Notes: generated by a model not told the origin, from the sequence alone. A DNA stretch of 64,000 nt from Corythoichthys intestinalis (GCF_030265065.1 NC_080414.1:32616001-32680000); one strand, 5' to 3'. Counted from the stretch's first letter, positions 1 through 11,662 are shown. Program-made: numbers and translations.

Positions 1-142
1 TGGCAATAGACCCTACTCACATGATGTCACAACCATGCCTCCGCGCCATGTTGTCCGTCTACTCGTCGGATTTTAGCATTACCGCTACGTAAATTCCTCC
101 TATTATGGTGTGTTTTTCTGCTCGTTAACATTAATAATCAAA

Positions 143-292
143 ATGGTGAAGGCGTGTGTGGCGGTTGGTTGCAATAACAGAGAAGATAGACGGAGAGACT
201 TGAAGTTCTACCATATTCCGAGAGACCCGGAGAGGAGAGCGAGTTGGACTGCTGCAATTCGACAAGAAAACTGGGCTCCACAGACTATGTAG
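143..292 (+). pseudogene. THAP-domain first exon (in element A)
   Basis: Opens MVKACVAVGCNNREDRRRDL, the N-terminal half of a THAP (C2CH) zinc finger: CxxxxC, the hydrophobic strand LKFYHIP, and the conserved W of the helix. In sister copies B and C the exon runs on through a C-x2-H pair (LCSSHF) into a GT splice donor. Here about 8 bases are missing before that pair, so the frame meets a stop at 290-292 before the second metal-binding half. It is a broken copy of a DNA-binding domain that THAP transposases and host THAP proteins share. Confidence 0.65.
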
Positions 293-503
293 TAGTCATT
301 TTATATCTGTTAAGATGCATTTAATATATATTTAGAGGGTTTTGGGCTGACAACCACAATTAAGATCATTGCGAGGCTAATCGCCGACAAAATACAGTTC
401 CATATTCAAGATGCTTATTTCTTCCACCATCATTACATTTTGAATAATATTTAGCTGGTACCAAGTGAAAGAAGCTGGCCTCGTCTACGGATCATCAGTT
501 AAA

Positions 504-1030
504 CAGGGGTGTCCAAACCTTTTGCAAAGGGGGCCAGATTTGGTGTGGTAAAAATGCGGGGGGCTACCTTGGCTGATTTACGTAGAACAATATATTTAAA
601 CAAATTTTAGCAAGCCCTTCTGTGTGTCACATTTGCTTATTATTTTTTTTAATTCATAATTTCAACAGTCTCGTCTTTGTGGCGTTCTCTTTCGACACTC
701 GGGCTCTTGCGAAATACTGCTGCTGTGAAATTAAACTAGCTTCAAGTTGCTATAATTTCTCGCTGCGTATCTTCCCTGTAATGTTGTCGTACATGTCAGC
801 GTGTCTTGTTCGGTTATATCTCGTCACATCGAACTCTTTGAAAACAGCGACTGTCTCTTTGCAAATGAGGTAGACACAGTTGTTGCGTGCTTTATTGAAG
901 AAATAGTCCAATATCCACCTATCCTTGAAGCGTCGGCCATCGCAGTCAACTTTTTTTTTAATTGATTGTCGCCATTTTAGAAAATTGGAAGTAAAGGGTC
1001 ACACGGGGTAATGTTGCTTAGAGTGCTGCT
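504..1030 (-). mobile_element. hAT-derived block inside element A
   Basis: Begins at a hAT-like terminus (CAGGGGTGTCCAAACC at 504). On the - strand it carries decayed sequence that resembles the GTF2IRD2/hAT-like zinc-finger region (WILDYFFNKTRNNCVCLICK is readable with frame changes). The same block sits at the same junction (after the AAGAGC of the SWIM-type exon) in element C at 39151-39690, but not in B. A and C therefore belong to one composite subfamily. Confidence 0.5.
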
Positions 1031-1390
1031 CTTAAAGTTTTTCAAACTTTCGTGAGAATAGGCTGATTATGTGTGGACAAGATAGTTGTAGATATCAGGG
1101 TAGCAGATGTCAGGCAGAGAGGGCGAAAACAGCAGGTAGAAAAATATCGATTTGGGCATCAAATATGGATCTGGCGAATGGATAGACTGAAGCTTTTCCA
1201 CATAACGCCTTTTATGCAACGCATCCAATGAGTTTACAGCGTCTGAAAGCACCGGGGCTTCCATGAATTGCACTATAAATTGCACGACAAATTGAAACCA
1301 TTGAGAATATGGATAAACAATGACATACAATATGGTTGCCGGATACAGCGACACGTCATTGTGTGACGTTGGTGAGTGGGGTCTATTGCC

Positions 1391-2477
1391 TCACTTATGT
1401 TTCTGTCAGCTGCCAGCTGGGTAAGAATGTGCATGGTTGTGAACTTTTTTAATGTTGCGCTAAGATACACCGATCGCTTCAGTGTTGCGGCGATCAGCGA
1501 ACATCTCCTCCTGCTGCTGTCAGCTTAGATGTGTCACACCTGGCACAATTGGTGTGAGACAACCAAATTGCAGACATTCTAACTGTCACGCGGGACCACA
1601 GACACTGATCGGTACGTATGGCCTGTTTTTAAACTTTTTAGGCCAGTTTTGGTTAACGTGCGTCACTTTTTAAATGTTCTCTTTTAGCATGAAGTGATTG
1701 CAATCTGACGTGGCCACAGCCGATCTCGAGACGCTGCTGCTTTGCTTCCCACCATTTTTCGTTTACTTCACTCTTCCGCGTTGGGCGGAGCGGACATCAT
1801 CGTGGTGCCGGGCGAACGTCACAGTTATACGGAGCAGACGGGTCGCATGAAGCGCACTGCTCTACCGTCCAGTCGGAACTGGTAGCACCTGGACGGTACC
1901 TTCGGGCTGGCCCTCGAGGCTGTTGTCTATTTTCCTACTGTTTAGTTTGGAACATTTATTTAAATGCTATTGTTATTTGTTTATCACTGTTTGTTCTATT
2001 TTCAGGGCTGAGGACTCAACAGTGGGTGTGGCGTTCGGGTGGTGGCGACCTCGGGTCGCGATGAATTCTTGTGTTAGGTTTGGTTTTGTTTGCTGTGTTT
2101 TGGGGTTCGCCCCACCGCCGGTTTTTGCTCCCCCCACTGGTAAGACACAGCCTCGTGAGTTTGTCCAACTATTTTAGGAGTCTTTTACTTAGTCATTTTT
2201 AATTTAGTTATTTATTGACAAAATAAAGAATAGTACCATTCAGAATCCTGCCTGTTGCTCCCTCTGTAGCACGAACTTTGGTGCTTTGTTACTTTTTTTT
2301 TTTTTTTTATAAGTACTTATTTTCCCTGGAACAAATCCAGGGTGGTATTGTTTGGCGAATTTTAAACAAATTTTTAAAACCCCCCACGTGTTGCCACATT
2401 CCGGCGTTGTTGGGCAAAATTTTTAAACAAATTTTGAGCACCCCTACCACGCGTTGCCACAATAAAAAAAAAAAAAC
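1391..2477. other. Unassigned sequence with no supported gene
   Basis: No recognisable domain or element. It has a GC-richer patch around 1690-1920, and a run at 2000-2180 that stays open without resembling a known family. AATAAA occurs at about 2222, followed by T-rich DNA. It could be an old element, but I cannot assign it. Confidence 0.4.
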
Positions 2478-2591
2478 TTTTCGCAATCAGCCATCTTTGC
2501 GGTTTACATTCGCTTGGAACGCTTTGAGGTCGGAACTGGTACCATCCGAGTGGGATAAATCCGACTTCCCACTTCTCTGGAACGCAGCATC

Positions 2592-2790
2592 ACCTCCAAT
2601 TAGGGTTTCGCTGTTTAAAAATTTTTTTTTTTTTAAATGCCCTCCTGTTAAATTTTTTTCTTCCCCCAGAAAATTGAAATTTTAAGCTTTCCAAAATGTA
2701 TCACACGTGCATATTTGACAGTTTTGAAATTTGGCCAAAAACGGGGGTCTCAGAGTGGAACTTAAAGCGGAAATGTGAACTAAGGTTGGC
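2592..2790 (+). repeat. Foldback-element arm, unit 1
   Basis: An arm of the long-inverted-repeat family whose best complete copy is 42034-42771. Diagnostic pieces in order are CACCTCCAATTAGGGTTTCG, ATGCCCTCCTGTTAAA, AAGCTTTCCAAAATG and TTTGGCC...GGGGGTCTCAGAGTGG. Further arms lie at 16645-16850, 26925-27110, 42815-42950 and 52190-52390. Confidence 0.7.
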
Positions 2791-3016
2791 CAGCCATGTT
2801 TTTGAATAATATCAATGGCTAAACAATTATAAGCATATTTTCGTTTTTTTTTTTTTTTTTAATGCAACCCTTCCAGATTCTTTGTTTAACCCATAGCAAC
2901 GCCCTTGACAACGAAAATACTTTTCTTCGGCAAGCTTCAGAAATTACGTCACACTGAGAAGTGTGAGGGAAGTCCGCCATAGAACAGTGTTGTTTGTGGC
3001 ATTGCTTCTCGGTAAG

Positions 3017-3228
3017 ATGTCACGGCGGTGTGTGGCGATGTTTTGTTCTCACTCAAACGAAAAGTTGTATGAGTGGCCAAAGGATAGCAGGGCACGTAAA
3101 TGGACATCTTTCATTCGCACAAAGCGAATGAATTTCACGCCATCATCGAGTAGTGTTCTCTGCTACAAACACTTCGAAGATGCCTGCTTCCTTAACCGGT
3201 CTGCTTATGATCAAGGATTTGCCAAAAA
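3017..3228 (+). CDS. THAP-domain exon, unit 1 (partial gene)
   Basis: An open exon of 70 codons starting MSRRCVAMFCSHSNEKLYEW and ending at a GTAAGT donor (3229). THAP hallmarks are all present: CVAMFC (first zinc ligands), W in RKWTSFI, then LCYKHFE (C-x2-H ligands). About 50 nt downstream, AGCTGCCAACTGTTGTGG after a CAG would encode an A(E)LPTVV-like THAP tail, so a second exon may start there. No remaining gene body is recognisable. The unit-3 copy (27316-27527) has a stop at the first W. It is either an orphan exon of a THAP transposase or a fragment of a host-like THAP gene; it does not belong to the GEF gene. Confidence 0.55.
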
Positions 3229-3997
3229 GTAAGTGTGATTTTTGGATAGATGACTGATGACTTTGTCAAAGCAGAGCTGCCAACTGTTGTGGAATGAACC
3301 GTAGAAGCTAGCGACGTTAGCCAGAAGCTAACTCGTGTCAATCCCCGATCATAGTTGTTGTTGCGTTCGCTAGGTTAAGCGTGTTTAAATTGTGCTTCAT
3401 CTACGATCTTGTCCGAAAGGGTTAATCCACTGTCAATCGGGAAAGGGGTGTGGATGTGCATATAAGCGGGTCGGCGTCGCGGTAATTCACGGTCACGTTG
3501 CCGTAAGAGACACACACCGCCAGTGAGTTTGTGCATATTTATTTGTATTTGGATTATGTATTTCCACCTTCATGCTTCAAGCATTACATTGTATTTGTAC
3601 GGTTCGGCGTTTCTTTCACGGTGATCGCTTGACAGCCTTCTAGTTTGTGTTTTACGAGAGCCACTGACAGGTGACAGTTGACGAACAAGCGTGTTGGTTT
3701 TAATGTCTGGCAGCGAATCAGCGAGCGTGCAGGTCACGCAGTGAATCATGGGAAATGTAGTCTCGGGACAACACTGAAATGGTGCTTTGTAATCTGTTCG
3801 CTTGTGTGGAAAAAACTACATTTCCTCACGCCATTAGACGTCACTTCCTGCCGAGAGCTCCAAGCTGTGTTCGTACTGTTAGCTCCATGTGTTAATAAAG
3901 AAACAAAGTTGTCAGCACGTCGTATGTTCTATACCTTTTGTCAACAAAAAGCTCATAACAAGACACTATGCACGATCCATTTAAGAGACGCTGGGAC

Positions 3998-5520
3998 TAA
4001 GCCTGTCGCAATATGCAATAATTCCATTTATCGCGCGATATATAAAAATGAAGGCGGTAACTTTTCCGCTGCGATTTATCGCCTCGCGTGCACGTGTGTG
4101 TGCGCGTGCGGCAGACGTGCTATTAAAAGTTCGTTACCAACTGCGCAAAATGCATCTTCGTTCCAGGTCCGCCAAAAACTAGCGCCGGAGCCAATTGTTC
4201 CCATTATATCCTATTGTTCAACGTATACCGGCCGCGTCAGTGCTCCGGAGTGACTGTGGACCATCTATGGCGCGCCGGTGTTGTTGACGTGTGGGCGCTC
4301 CCGTCAGGAGTGACATTTCACGCGGGGCGGCTATTTTTCGGCACAACGCTGGATATTTACAACGAAGTCCGCCAAAACATTGTTACCGACTTGGCTGCTA
4401 CGAATAACCTCACTTTGACAACGAACAGCTGAATGAAATTAAGAGCGTTGTGCTTCAAACTCGTCCTGTATATGAAAGCCCTCATATGCTGGTGTTGTGT
4501 AGTAATGAGCAGACGTGACTTCAGCGGCGCTTGCTAACTTTTTTAATGCGCGGTTGCGCGCACACACTAGATATCATGAAATGGCAAACTAGATGTTCAT
4601 CTTCCCATGCCATTGGCTACGTGAGCCCAGAGTGATTATGGGACATGTAGTCCATATACTACATCGATAAATTCTAAACTGTCATTTGTCACATGAGGTT
4701 AAGAAGGCCAAATCAATCCATACCAGTGACTATAGATAATGTTGCAAATATTGTTAATTCAGTACGTGACACAAATGGATTCGGACCATAAATAGGATGT
4801 CTTGCTCATGTAGTAAACCTAGCTACTAAGAGAGCTGTAGCAATCAACGGTGTGCCCTGCCTCACTTTACAAACAGTAAAGATTGTTTGTCAGCACTTTT
4901 ATACAATTTTTTTTCATATCAGTAAGAAGTAAGCACATAAATATTATGCACGAAAATGCATGTTTGTATGATGGCAATTTAATTTTTGCTCGTTAGCAAA
5001 AAAAAACAAAAAACAAAAAATACAATTGTTATATATTTTTTTTTTACAGAGCATTAAATGTATTGAATCGGATCAAAAATCATGTCCCTCGTATCAAAAT
5101 TCGTACCGAACCATGACTTAACTGTATCATTGCATCCCTATGGAACACCATTGCAGAAGCTATGACGGGAAAAGTTTTCATTTTTCTAAATGCTGAAGTT
5201 GTTAAGTGCAATTTTTTTTTTTTTTTTTTTAAAACACATTTTATTTATTCTGTTTCTGTGCGGTATCAATATTGTTGTTTTTTCCTAAGCGGTATGTTCT
5301 ATTGTTTTTAGTTGTGATTTCTTAAAAAGTATATTTGAATTTAAGAGTAAATATCGCGTTTAAATGGGTGTACTTCGTCTATTAATATATACTGTATTCG
5401 CACTGTGTTATTGTAAATTGGTTTAAAAAATTGGGGGGGGGGGGCGCAATAATATCGCATATCGCAATAATTTATGAGAATAATTATCGCACACTAAAAT
5501 TTGTTATCGCGACAGGCCTA
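3998..5520 (+). mobile_element. hAT element with ZBED-type transposase remnant
   Basis: Termini are TAAGCCTGTCGCAATA (left) and TATCGCGACAGGCCTA (right), a near-perfect TIR pair. It is flanked by an exact 8-bp target duplication GCTGGGAC (3990-3997 and 5521-5528). The paralogous unit 3 has the empty site (single GCTGGGAC near 28280), which proves insertion after that duplication, or loss there. Around 4710-4860 a + strand frame reads TIDNVANIVNSVRDTNGFGP, then a stop, then IGCLAHVVNLATKRAVAI, as in the DDE region of ZBED1-like hAT transposases. Most of the coding region is decayed. Confidence 0.9.
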
Positions 5521-6400
5521 GCTGGGACTGGAGAGCTCTGAGTAATAGGAGGTGAGGGGATGTTGAGCAAGAAGCAAAAGTCCGCTATTATTTTGTTTTC
5601 TTATTGTTGCCACAATAAAGTGGAGAAAGCCATCAACGACTCATCTTCTTTCCCCCCAATGTTTTTATATTATTTTATATGCACGAGAGCTGCCGGATCT
5701 GCCAAAATGAACATGAAGTCTGATTATTTTTTTTAACAATGTCATCAGATAGACAAAAACATAAAATTATGTGCAAATGCCTGCATCTTCAAATCATGAA
5801 AATAATAACAGCCTATATCTTACCAATCTTGTAATCTCGATGGGTCTTTTATCCATTCCATTCCATGTCAGGTAGTCTAGGCACATTGTTTGCATCCTGA
5901 TTAGCGTCTGGCTAATACATGTTAGGTCCAACGTAAAATTCCAAGCTCCTCCTCTTCCTCCAACTCGTCAAAAACTTGGATCTCATCCCTTGCGCTCGAT
6001 CTATCGCTTATATCGCTGTTTGAATCATTGTTTGAAGGGCTTTGTATGGCGGCCGTATGTATGGAGCTAACATCGCTACTTCCGGGTTCGTCCCCTTTCA
6101 GGCTCGAACTTCGGAAACGCGATTATTTTGTCAAATATACAACATATAAATTAATTTTTTCATGCTTTATTTGTTGGACAATGTTTAATTACTTTACTTT
6201 TGACCCTATTTGGCATGTAATGAAATGACTTCACATTTCTGCTTTAGGTCACCTGAGTGTTTTCCGCTATTTACAGTATAAGTAGTTGTCGTAGGGCGAG
6301 AGAGAGACAGACAGCGATAGAGAGAAAGAGAGACGGTTCTGCCCCCTCGTGTCTTTTTTTAGTATAACTTAAAACAGTAAAAAATAAATATTGAATTTAA
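5521..6400. repeat. Unit 1 upstream flank
   Basis: Non-coding DNA shared with 28280-29140. It contains a T-rich block, a stretch with the TCACCTGAGTGTTTTCCGC end of the foldback family (6250-6270), and a GAGAGAGACAGAC purine run (6298-6332). No gene is seen. The hAT element at 16860-19135 interrupts the equivalent position of unit 2 immediately before this purine run. Confidence 0.6.
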
Positions 6401-6637
6401 TTTTTTTTTATATATAATAGGGGCTGTGCACATTAATGGACATCTAAAAGATGTAAATACGCCAGACTGTAGCAAAAAAAAAATCTAATTTACACCCGCA
6501 GTCCCTAGGCAGGTAACACAGATACAAAAAGTGAACAATTTGCACCCCATCCACTAGATGGCAGCTTACTTATTCTATGCCGATGGCGCTAAAACCGAAA
6601 TCGTGATCAAAGAACGTGACGTTTCAAAGAGCTCGCG

Positions 6638-6645
6638 TGACGTCG
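6638..6645 (+). promoter_or_regulatory. Degenerate CRE upstream of GEF copy 1
   Basis: TGACGTCG, one base off the TGACGTCA palindrome found at the same place upstream of copies 3 and 4 and once upstream of copy 2. It lies about 140 nt before the proposed ATG. A nearby GTGACGTTTC half site (about 6616) is also shared. Binding by CREB/ATF/CREM proteins is inferred from the motif only. Confidence 0.45.
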
Positions 6646-6782
6646 CAAAGAACGATCTTTGTTCTTTGATGTCAAACCACAGTACAAAACAAAATCCGCT
6701 AGTGACATTCCATCAGATGGAGCAGTCGAGTCAAGTGCACAAGACTTATCTGAAGACACGATCTGGACGAAAGACTTTGACC

Positions 6783-9700
6783 ATGGAACAACTTGCATCT
6801 GAAATTCTTGCAACCATCGAAAGGCTGGGGGGTAAGTTAATTAGTCTAAGTTAAACATGCATTATTCGTCTAAAAAAATTGCAGTTTAGTGACACAGTGG
6901 GCTTTTCTGAACTTTGTTCGTTTTGCGTCGTGTTGTTATCAAGTATTTATGACTACAGCCTTTTATTCGTGACATTGTTTGTCAAAAAATATCAGGTCTT
7001 GCAGCCCGTTTTCAACATTATTAAAAAAGATAAGATTTTAACTTTTAACCGACGGCTGCTTGTCGAGTGGAAAACAGTATTTGGGGTTTCGCGTTGTGCT
7101 AAACGCATTGTAATTAACGGCTAAAATTCATACTTTAGGAGCTGAAACGTGAAAAGTCCTCTAACGGCCAAAAACATGTTAAAAAGATTTCCACTTTACG
7201 ACAATTTAAACATTTAACCGACGGATGTTCGTCGAGTCGTAAAGAATATTTGAGATATTGCGTTGTGCTGAACGCATCGCAGGTAACGGCTAAAATTCAA
7301 ACTTTAGGAGTTGAAACGTGAAAAGTCCTACATGTTAATATTAAACTCATCATCATAATCCACATGTAGAGTGCACAATGCAGGGGGTATGAAAGTCCTC
7401 ATCCTGAATGCCAGCAGAGGGCAACGACATGTTAATGTTGCGGCAAGTGGACCAAGTTTTTGTTTTACTAACCGCCAAAAACATGTCATCGAGGTCCCTC
7501 GGTCGGCTCCAGAAGAAAAGAAATTGACGGGAGGTGTGGCGAGTAACATGGTCAATTTTGGAGCTGAATTCCAGGATTACATAAAATGGAACAGGTTTTT
7601 TTTTTTTAATGCTGCAACTCATCCAGTGGTGGGTTTAACCATTTGTGGACGAAAATTTGGTTGTTTGGCGTGTCTATGTATTCTACTTCAGGGATATGTT
7701 GATAGATGAATTAAAAAAAGAACATGATGAAAATAAATAAATCCCCTGACTTATTGGGTGAAAGTGGATCATTTTCTGCAACACACTTGGTGATATCTCA
7801 TGGCACAGCGGTTGGGAATTACATGTCAATCAAATCATTTCATGCATCCATCAGTGTTTCCTCATTCATTGTTTGTTTTACTTCGTTTCTGCAGAGAACT
7901 TATTGGAGCATCCTCTGAGTTTAACAGATTTGGACCGGATGAGCGACGGTGCAACAATGTCTGCAAGCAGGGAAACGTATGTGACTCTTATACCATTTGC
8001 GAATTCATAATTTCAAAATAATAACGAGTGCCTATTTTTCATTTAGGTTCATTTTGGCTGAGCTGATTGAAACGGAAAAGGCTTACGTGCGAGACCTGCG
8101 AAAGTGCATTGATGTGAGTTTCCTTTTTGTGTACGTGCAGTTCTTGTAAGACAAACTTTACTCAAACCTTTGTGTTGGAACTTGCAGACTTACATGAGGG
8201 AGATGTTGACCCAAGAGGAGGAGATCCCTGCAGGACTCAACAATATGGAGGACGTCATCTTCGGGAACTTGTTGGAGCTGTATGAATTCCATCATAAGTA
8301 AGTATAAGCAGCGACTTTTCTCAAAAATGACTGACATTTTGACACCGAGTGGACAAATTAAATGGACTACTCCTGGTCATTTCTCATATTTAAAACATAC
8401 CACCACCACTCACTTTTTGGAATGTATTAATTTTTTTCCGTGTTCTATCTTCAGGATCTTCCTCAAGGAACTGGAAAAACATGAGAGCGTCCCTGAAGAT
8501 GTCGGACGTTGCTTTGTCAAATGGGTATTTATTGCCTTGCCACTACCGTAATGATAATCATACTGATTAATGACCCATAAAGAATTCTGAGCGTGTTGTT
8601 GGTTTTCTTTAATAGGCTGAGAAGTTCCAGTTATATGTGGACTACGGCAAGAACAGTGACAAGTCCACTCGGCTCATCCTGGAGCATACTGTCAACTATT
8701 TTAATGTAAGTTAAATGTCAAGGTTATCAATGTGAAATTACAGATTATAAAGCTTCATAGGCTTACATTTTTTTCTCTTTCTTTCAATTGGTTGAACAGA
8801 AAATTCAGCGGAAGCACGGACTAGCATTCTCGTTACAATCTTTCCTGCTTAAGCCAATACAGAGAATGACAAAATATCCGCTCCTGTTAAAGGTAAGCCC
8901 AAAATATTCAAGTTCGTTGTTCAGAAAACCAACATATAATGTAGAAGGTACATTAATGACACCCTCATAATTTAAAAATATTAACATTAAAAATTCAACA
9001 AACAATCAAAATAATTCAACAATGTTTAATTCGTTCAAGTAAATCACATAATTTTTTCCTCATGAAAGTCCCCAAACTTAATGCAATGTGCAAAGATTTT
9101 ATGGTTTTTATAATCTTTCAGATAATTGCTTTACCACACACATACAAACAGAGCATACAACAATATTCACAGGTATATAATCTCTATGTTCTGTGGGAAC
9201 AATGTCTTAATGCATTTTTAAGTGTGTTTTTGCTTATTTTAGAATCTCCTCGAGTGCTGTGAAGATGGGAAAGGAGTACTCAAGGAAGCCCTGGAGGTGA
9301 CTCTCAGTATTCTGAAGAGAGCCAACGATGCCATTCATTTCTCCGTTCTGGAAGGTAAGTTAACATGGACAAGATGGGCTGAACATGCACTTGCTTTTGA
9401 GGCATAGTTTGCTTACATGACCTATTCTCTCCTCCGTCAGGTTTTGATGAGGGCGTTGAATCCCAAGGTGAGCTGCTCGGACAGGAGTTGTTCAAAATGT
9501 GGGATTCAAAATTGCCATTTTGCAGGGGGAAGAATACACAACTCTTTCTCCTGAAAAATTCCTTGCTGGTCTGCAAGGTGGTCAAGGATCAGAAAGGCAT
9601 GACGAAATACATTTACAAGAGAAAACTCAACGTGAGTCATCCTTTACTTCCTTTCTTACCTATGCAATATTCTCAATAAACAATCATTTCATTTCTTCTT

Positions 9701-10617
9701 TAGCTAGCTGATGTAAAGCTGACAGAAAACCCTAAGGGAGACCCTGGCAAGTTTGTTCTTTGGGTGGGCCGTAACTTGATGTATAGCAAAAGAATTGTTC
9801 TTAAGGTAAGACATTCTTTCCTCTTTTCCTCAAAACAAAGTGAGGTTCCCACACGTGTTCCTAACAGGGTTTTGTAAGCCACTTTGACACAATGCTGAGC
9901 ATTTGTGTCCATCTTGCGTTATTTTTTTCCCTGTCTTTAGTTAATGTTATTTTTCGAATGTTTCTTTTAGCCTTGGCTGTATTTTTTTTTCATTGCGAAT
10001 AAAAGTTAAACACCAAGTATTGTAACCAAAGAAAAGAAAATCATGTGTTAAAACTCCACCGCATAAGAGATGCTAATGTGGTTTGTTCTGTTCATAAGTG
10101 TTTAAATTCCAAATGGCCTTATAACCTTCGACTTTCCTCTTTCACCATAGGCGTCAACTGTTCAAACCAAGCTGGACTGGATCGAGCATGTCCGGAAGCT
10201 AAACAAGGAGCACACAGTCCACCTGCCGGGGACGCTCAAACAGCCGATCGGTATTCCTAAAGCCATCACAGCAAAGCTCTACAAGAGGCAAAGGTAATCA
10301 GGATAACTTCTATCCAATTCTGTTGCTTCTTGGTTTAAAAAAGTTCAAAAAGTGGCACCTTGATAAATGAGTGACTTGACTTCAAGGTTTTTCAAAATAC
10401 GAGCCGTTGTTTTGCCATTTATTTATTAGAATTGATGGTGTATGATGGAGACATTTGTGCAGTGAATTTAACCCAATTTGGACTGACACAAATAGTCCAC
10501 AATTCTTTAAAAAAAAAAAAAATGTATAGCATGTGACTTACATCTCTGATATTGAGCAAGAAAAGATTAAAAACTGAATTGTTGTGTTTTGTTGTTTTTT
10601 CTAGGTGCAGGGCGTGA
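6783..10617 (+). CDS. Stand-alone Trio/Kalirin-type RhoGEF (DH-PH), copy 1
   Basis: Predicted 373-residue guanine nucleotide exchange factor for Rho-family GTPases. Exons by GT-AG sites: 6783-6831, 7895-7976, 8047-8113, 8188-8297, 8455-8524, 8616-8705, 8800-8892, 9243-9354, 9441-9631, 9704-9805, 10151-10293 and 10605-10617; all phases agree and there is no internal stop. The ATG sits in a good Kozak context (ACCATGG). Residues 1-44 are a short leader; 45-226 are the DH domain (CR1 [14 protein letters not shown], middle [18 protein letters not shown]3 [16 protein letters not shown], then KRANDAIH). Residues 227-355 are the PH domain ([38 protein letters not shown]). These match the first GEF module of Trio/Kalirin (Rac1/RhoG class), not the p63RhoGEF/GEF2 type. 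Spectrin, SH3 and kinase parts are absent. Exon 11 ends KRQ, and the tiny last exon gives RCRA-stop, resembling the ARQKGRR of Trio just after PH. Membrane and cytoskeletal action is inferred from the family. Confidence 0.82.
7020..7330 (+). repeat. Intron-1 repeat of GEF copy 1 (two units)
   Basis: Two imperfect copies of a block: AACCGACGG(C/A)TG(C)T(T)CGTCGAGT, then TTTGxGxTxTCGCGTTGTGCT, then AACGCAT...GTAACGGCTAAAATTC, then GAGxTGAAACGTGAAAAGTCCT. The same block is present twice in copies 2 and 3 and at least four times in copy 4. It lies in intron 1 of the gene model and has no obvious coding function. Confidence 0.65.
7371..7580 (+). other. Conserved open stretch within intron 1
   Basis: A stretch that stays open in copies 1, 2 and 3 (residues such as [20 protein letters not shown] and [12 protein letters not shown]). 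It ends at AACAG followed by GTTTTT, a weak donor. The frame is broken in copy 4 (about 46560-46715). It resembles no domain I know. It is not needed by the gene model, which joins exon 1 directly to 7895 in phase. It could be an alternative exon or simply intron that has not yet acquired stops. Confidence 0.3.
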
Positions 10618-10735
10618 ACTACAGTGGCTTCGATGATTCCATCAAAGTGGCTCGGCGTCCTTTTTGTTGTTGTTTTTTGCAACATTTGTGAATATAATTT
10701 CTTGTACATATTGTATATAGTTATGTATTTGATCA

Positions 10736-10741
10736 AATAAA
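10736..10741 (+). promoter_or_regulatory. Poly(A) signal, GEF copy 1
   Basis: AATAAA about 120 nt after the proposed stop, followed by a GT-rich tract (GTTTTTGGCC). It is conserved in copies 3 (34823) and 4 (51199), supporting the proposed 3' end. Confidence 0.75.
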
Positions 10742-11662
10742 ATTTCAGCGTTATTTGCACAGATAGTTTTTGGCCTTCTTTGTTATTTAAAATGTATAGT
10801 AAAATGTTATTGTATGGACATGAATTGGGAGAAGAAATCAGAATTTAGGTCTTAAAATTTTTCATTTAATTTTTTTGTTGCATGTGAAAGCACTCCGCAG
10901 AAATTTGTAATACATCATCGCGCTTCATATTGAAAATGTTCCAGGTTTTGATCTTTCATATAAAAAGACATACTTGAATGAACTTTTTCATCCCAGATCG
11001 TTTTACTACAAAATTATCTTACTTCTCTGTTATTTCCTCCCTACTCTTTTGATGTAGATAAAGATTTGGGTGTGCTAAACAAGTGTTCTCAAATGAGTGC
11101 GTCATATTGGCTCCGGTTATGTAGGGATGTGTGTGATATTGTTGGCCACTAGGGGTCCCCCTCCTCGCAGAAACGTTTGTGTTAGTGTAAAACGTTTAAT
11201 CTTTCCACACTGACAAACCAGGCATGTAGTGTTCATCACTCATATATTCACAGTTTACTGATGCTGAAGACAGTCGAACGCAAGAGGAGAGCGTCGCAGT
11301 AATCCAGACGGTGATGACAAAGGAGTATAATAATTCTCAAAGTGACTAAATGCACTGTGTTTGTTTTGTGCGCTTCGACTGATTTCTACAACGGAGAATT
11401 AGGGCCAAAAAAAGGACAACGAGATTTAAGTCGTTCTCATCACTCTTACCAATTTCAGTACCAGCTTGGTATCACTGGCCTTGATTGGTGTGATTTTTTT
11501 CCCTATGGTCAGTGAAAGGAGCTCCTTCCATTGAGAGAATCTACTCTGATTCAAATTTCATTGCTGACATAATGGAACTATAAATTGTAGAGCTGTGTTG
11601 TCATGCCAGAGTTGGTTGAAATGAGGGTCCTTCATAATATGACCCCATTCATTCTTCACAAA

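Larger units (their letters stand above)
2..1390 (-). mobile_element. THAP/TIR DNA element, copy A (decayed)
   Basis: Bounded by inverted repeats: TAGACCCTACTCAC near base 7 and GTGAGTGGGGTCTA ending at 1385. In this copy the match extends four bases further out on each side (GGCA/TGCC). The same termini bound copies B (29150-30602) and C (38793-40019), which lie in the opposite orientation. Near its left end is a THAP exon on the + strand; near its right end, on the - strand, is a conserved open stretch (residues such as VLSDAVNSLDALHKRRYVEK and YNYLVHTKSAYSHESLKNF) that I remember from multicopy fish proteins with SWIM-type zinc finger and YqaJ-type nuclease regions. The two coding parts converge. 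The middle is occupied by a hAT-derived block. It is a non-autonomous derivative; the superfamily is not settled from sequence alone. Confidence 0.7.
2478..11110 (+). repeat. Duplication unit 1 (paralogous to 26807-35194)
   Basis: From about 2478 to 11110 this unit aligns base-for-base with 26807-35194, including introns, the intergenic THAP exon and the 3' flank. The alignment is broken only by private insertions: the hAT element at 3998-5520 here, the THAP/TIR element at 29150-30602 there, and a MITE plus L2 LINE at the far edge there. Divergence looks low by eye, with long identical stretches in both exons and introns. That is expected for a recent segmental duplication or ongoing gene conversion. 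Confidence 0.85.

Noticed and set aside
3400-3990. LTR-like block (TATAAGCGGGTC, then AATAAAG) shared by units 1 and 3
   Set aside because: Promoter and poly(A)-like words are in a suggestive order, but no TG...CA ends with target duplications and no primer site were found. It is left as part of the duplicated flank.
7328-7622. Minus-strand open frames opposite the intron-1 stretch
   Set aside because: They mirror the conserved + strand sequence, have no domain, and do not persist in all copies.
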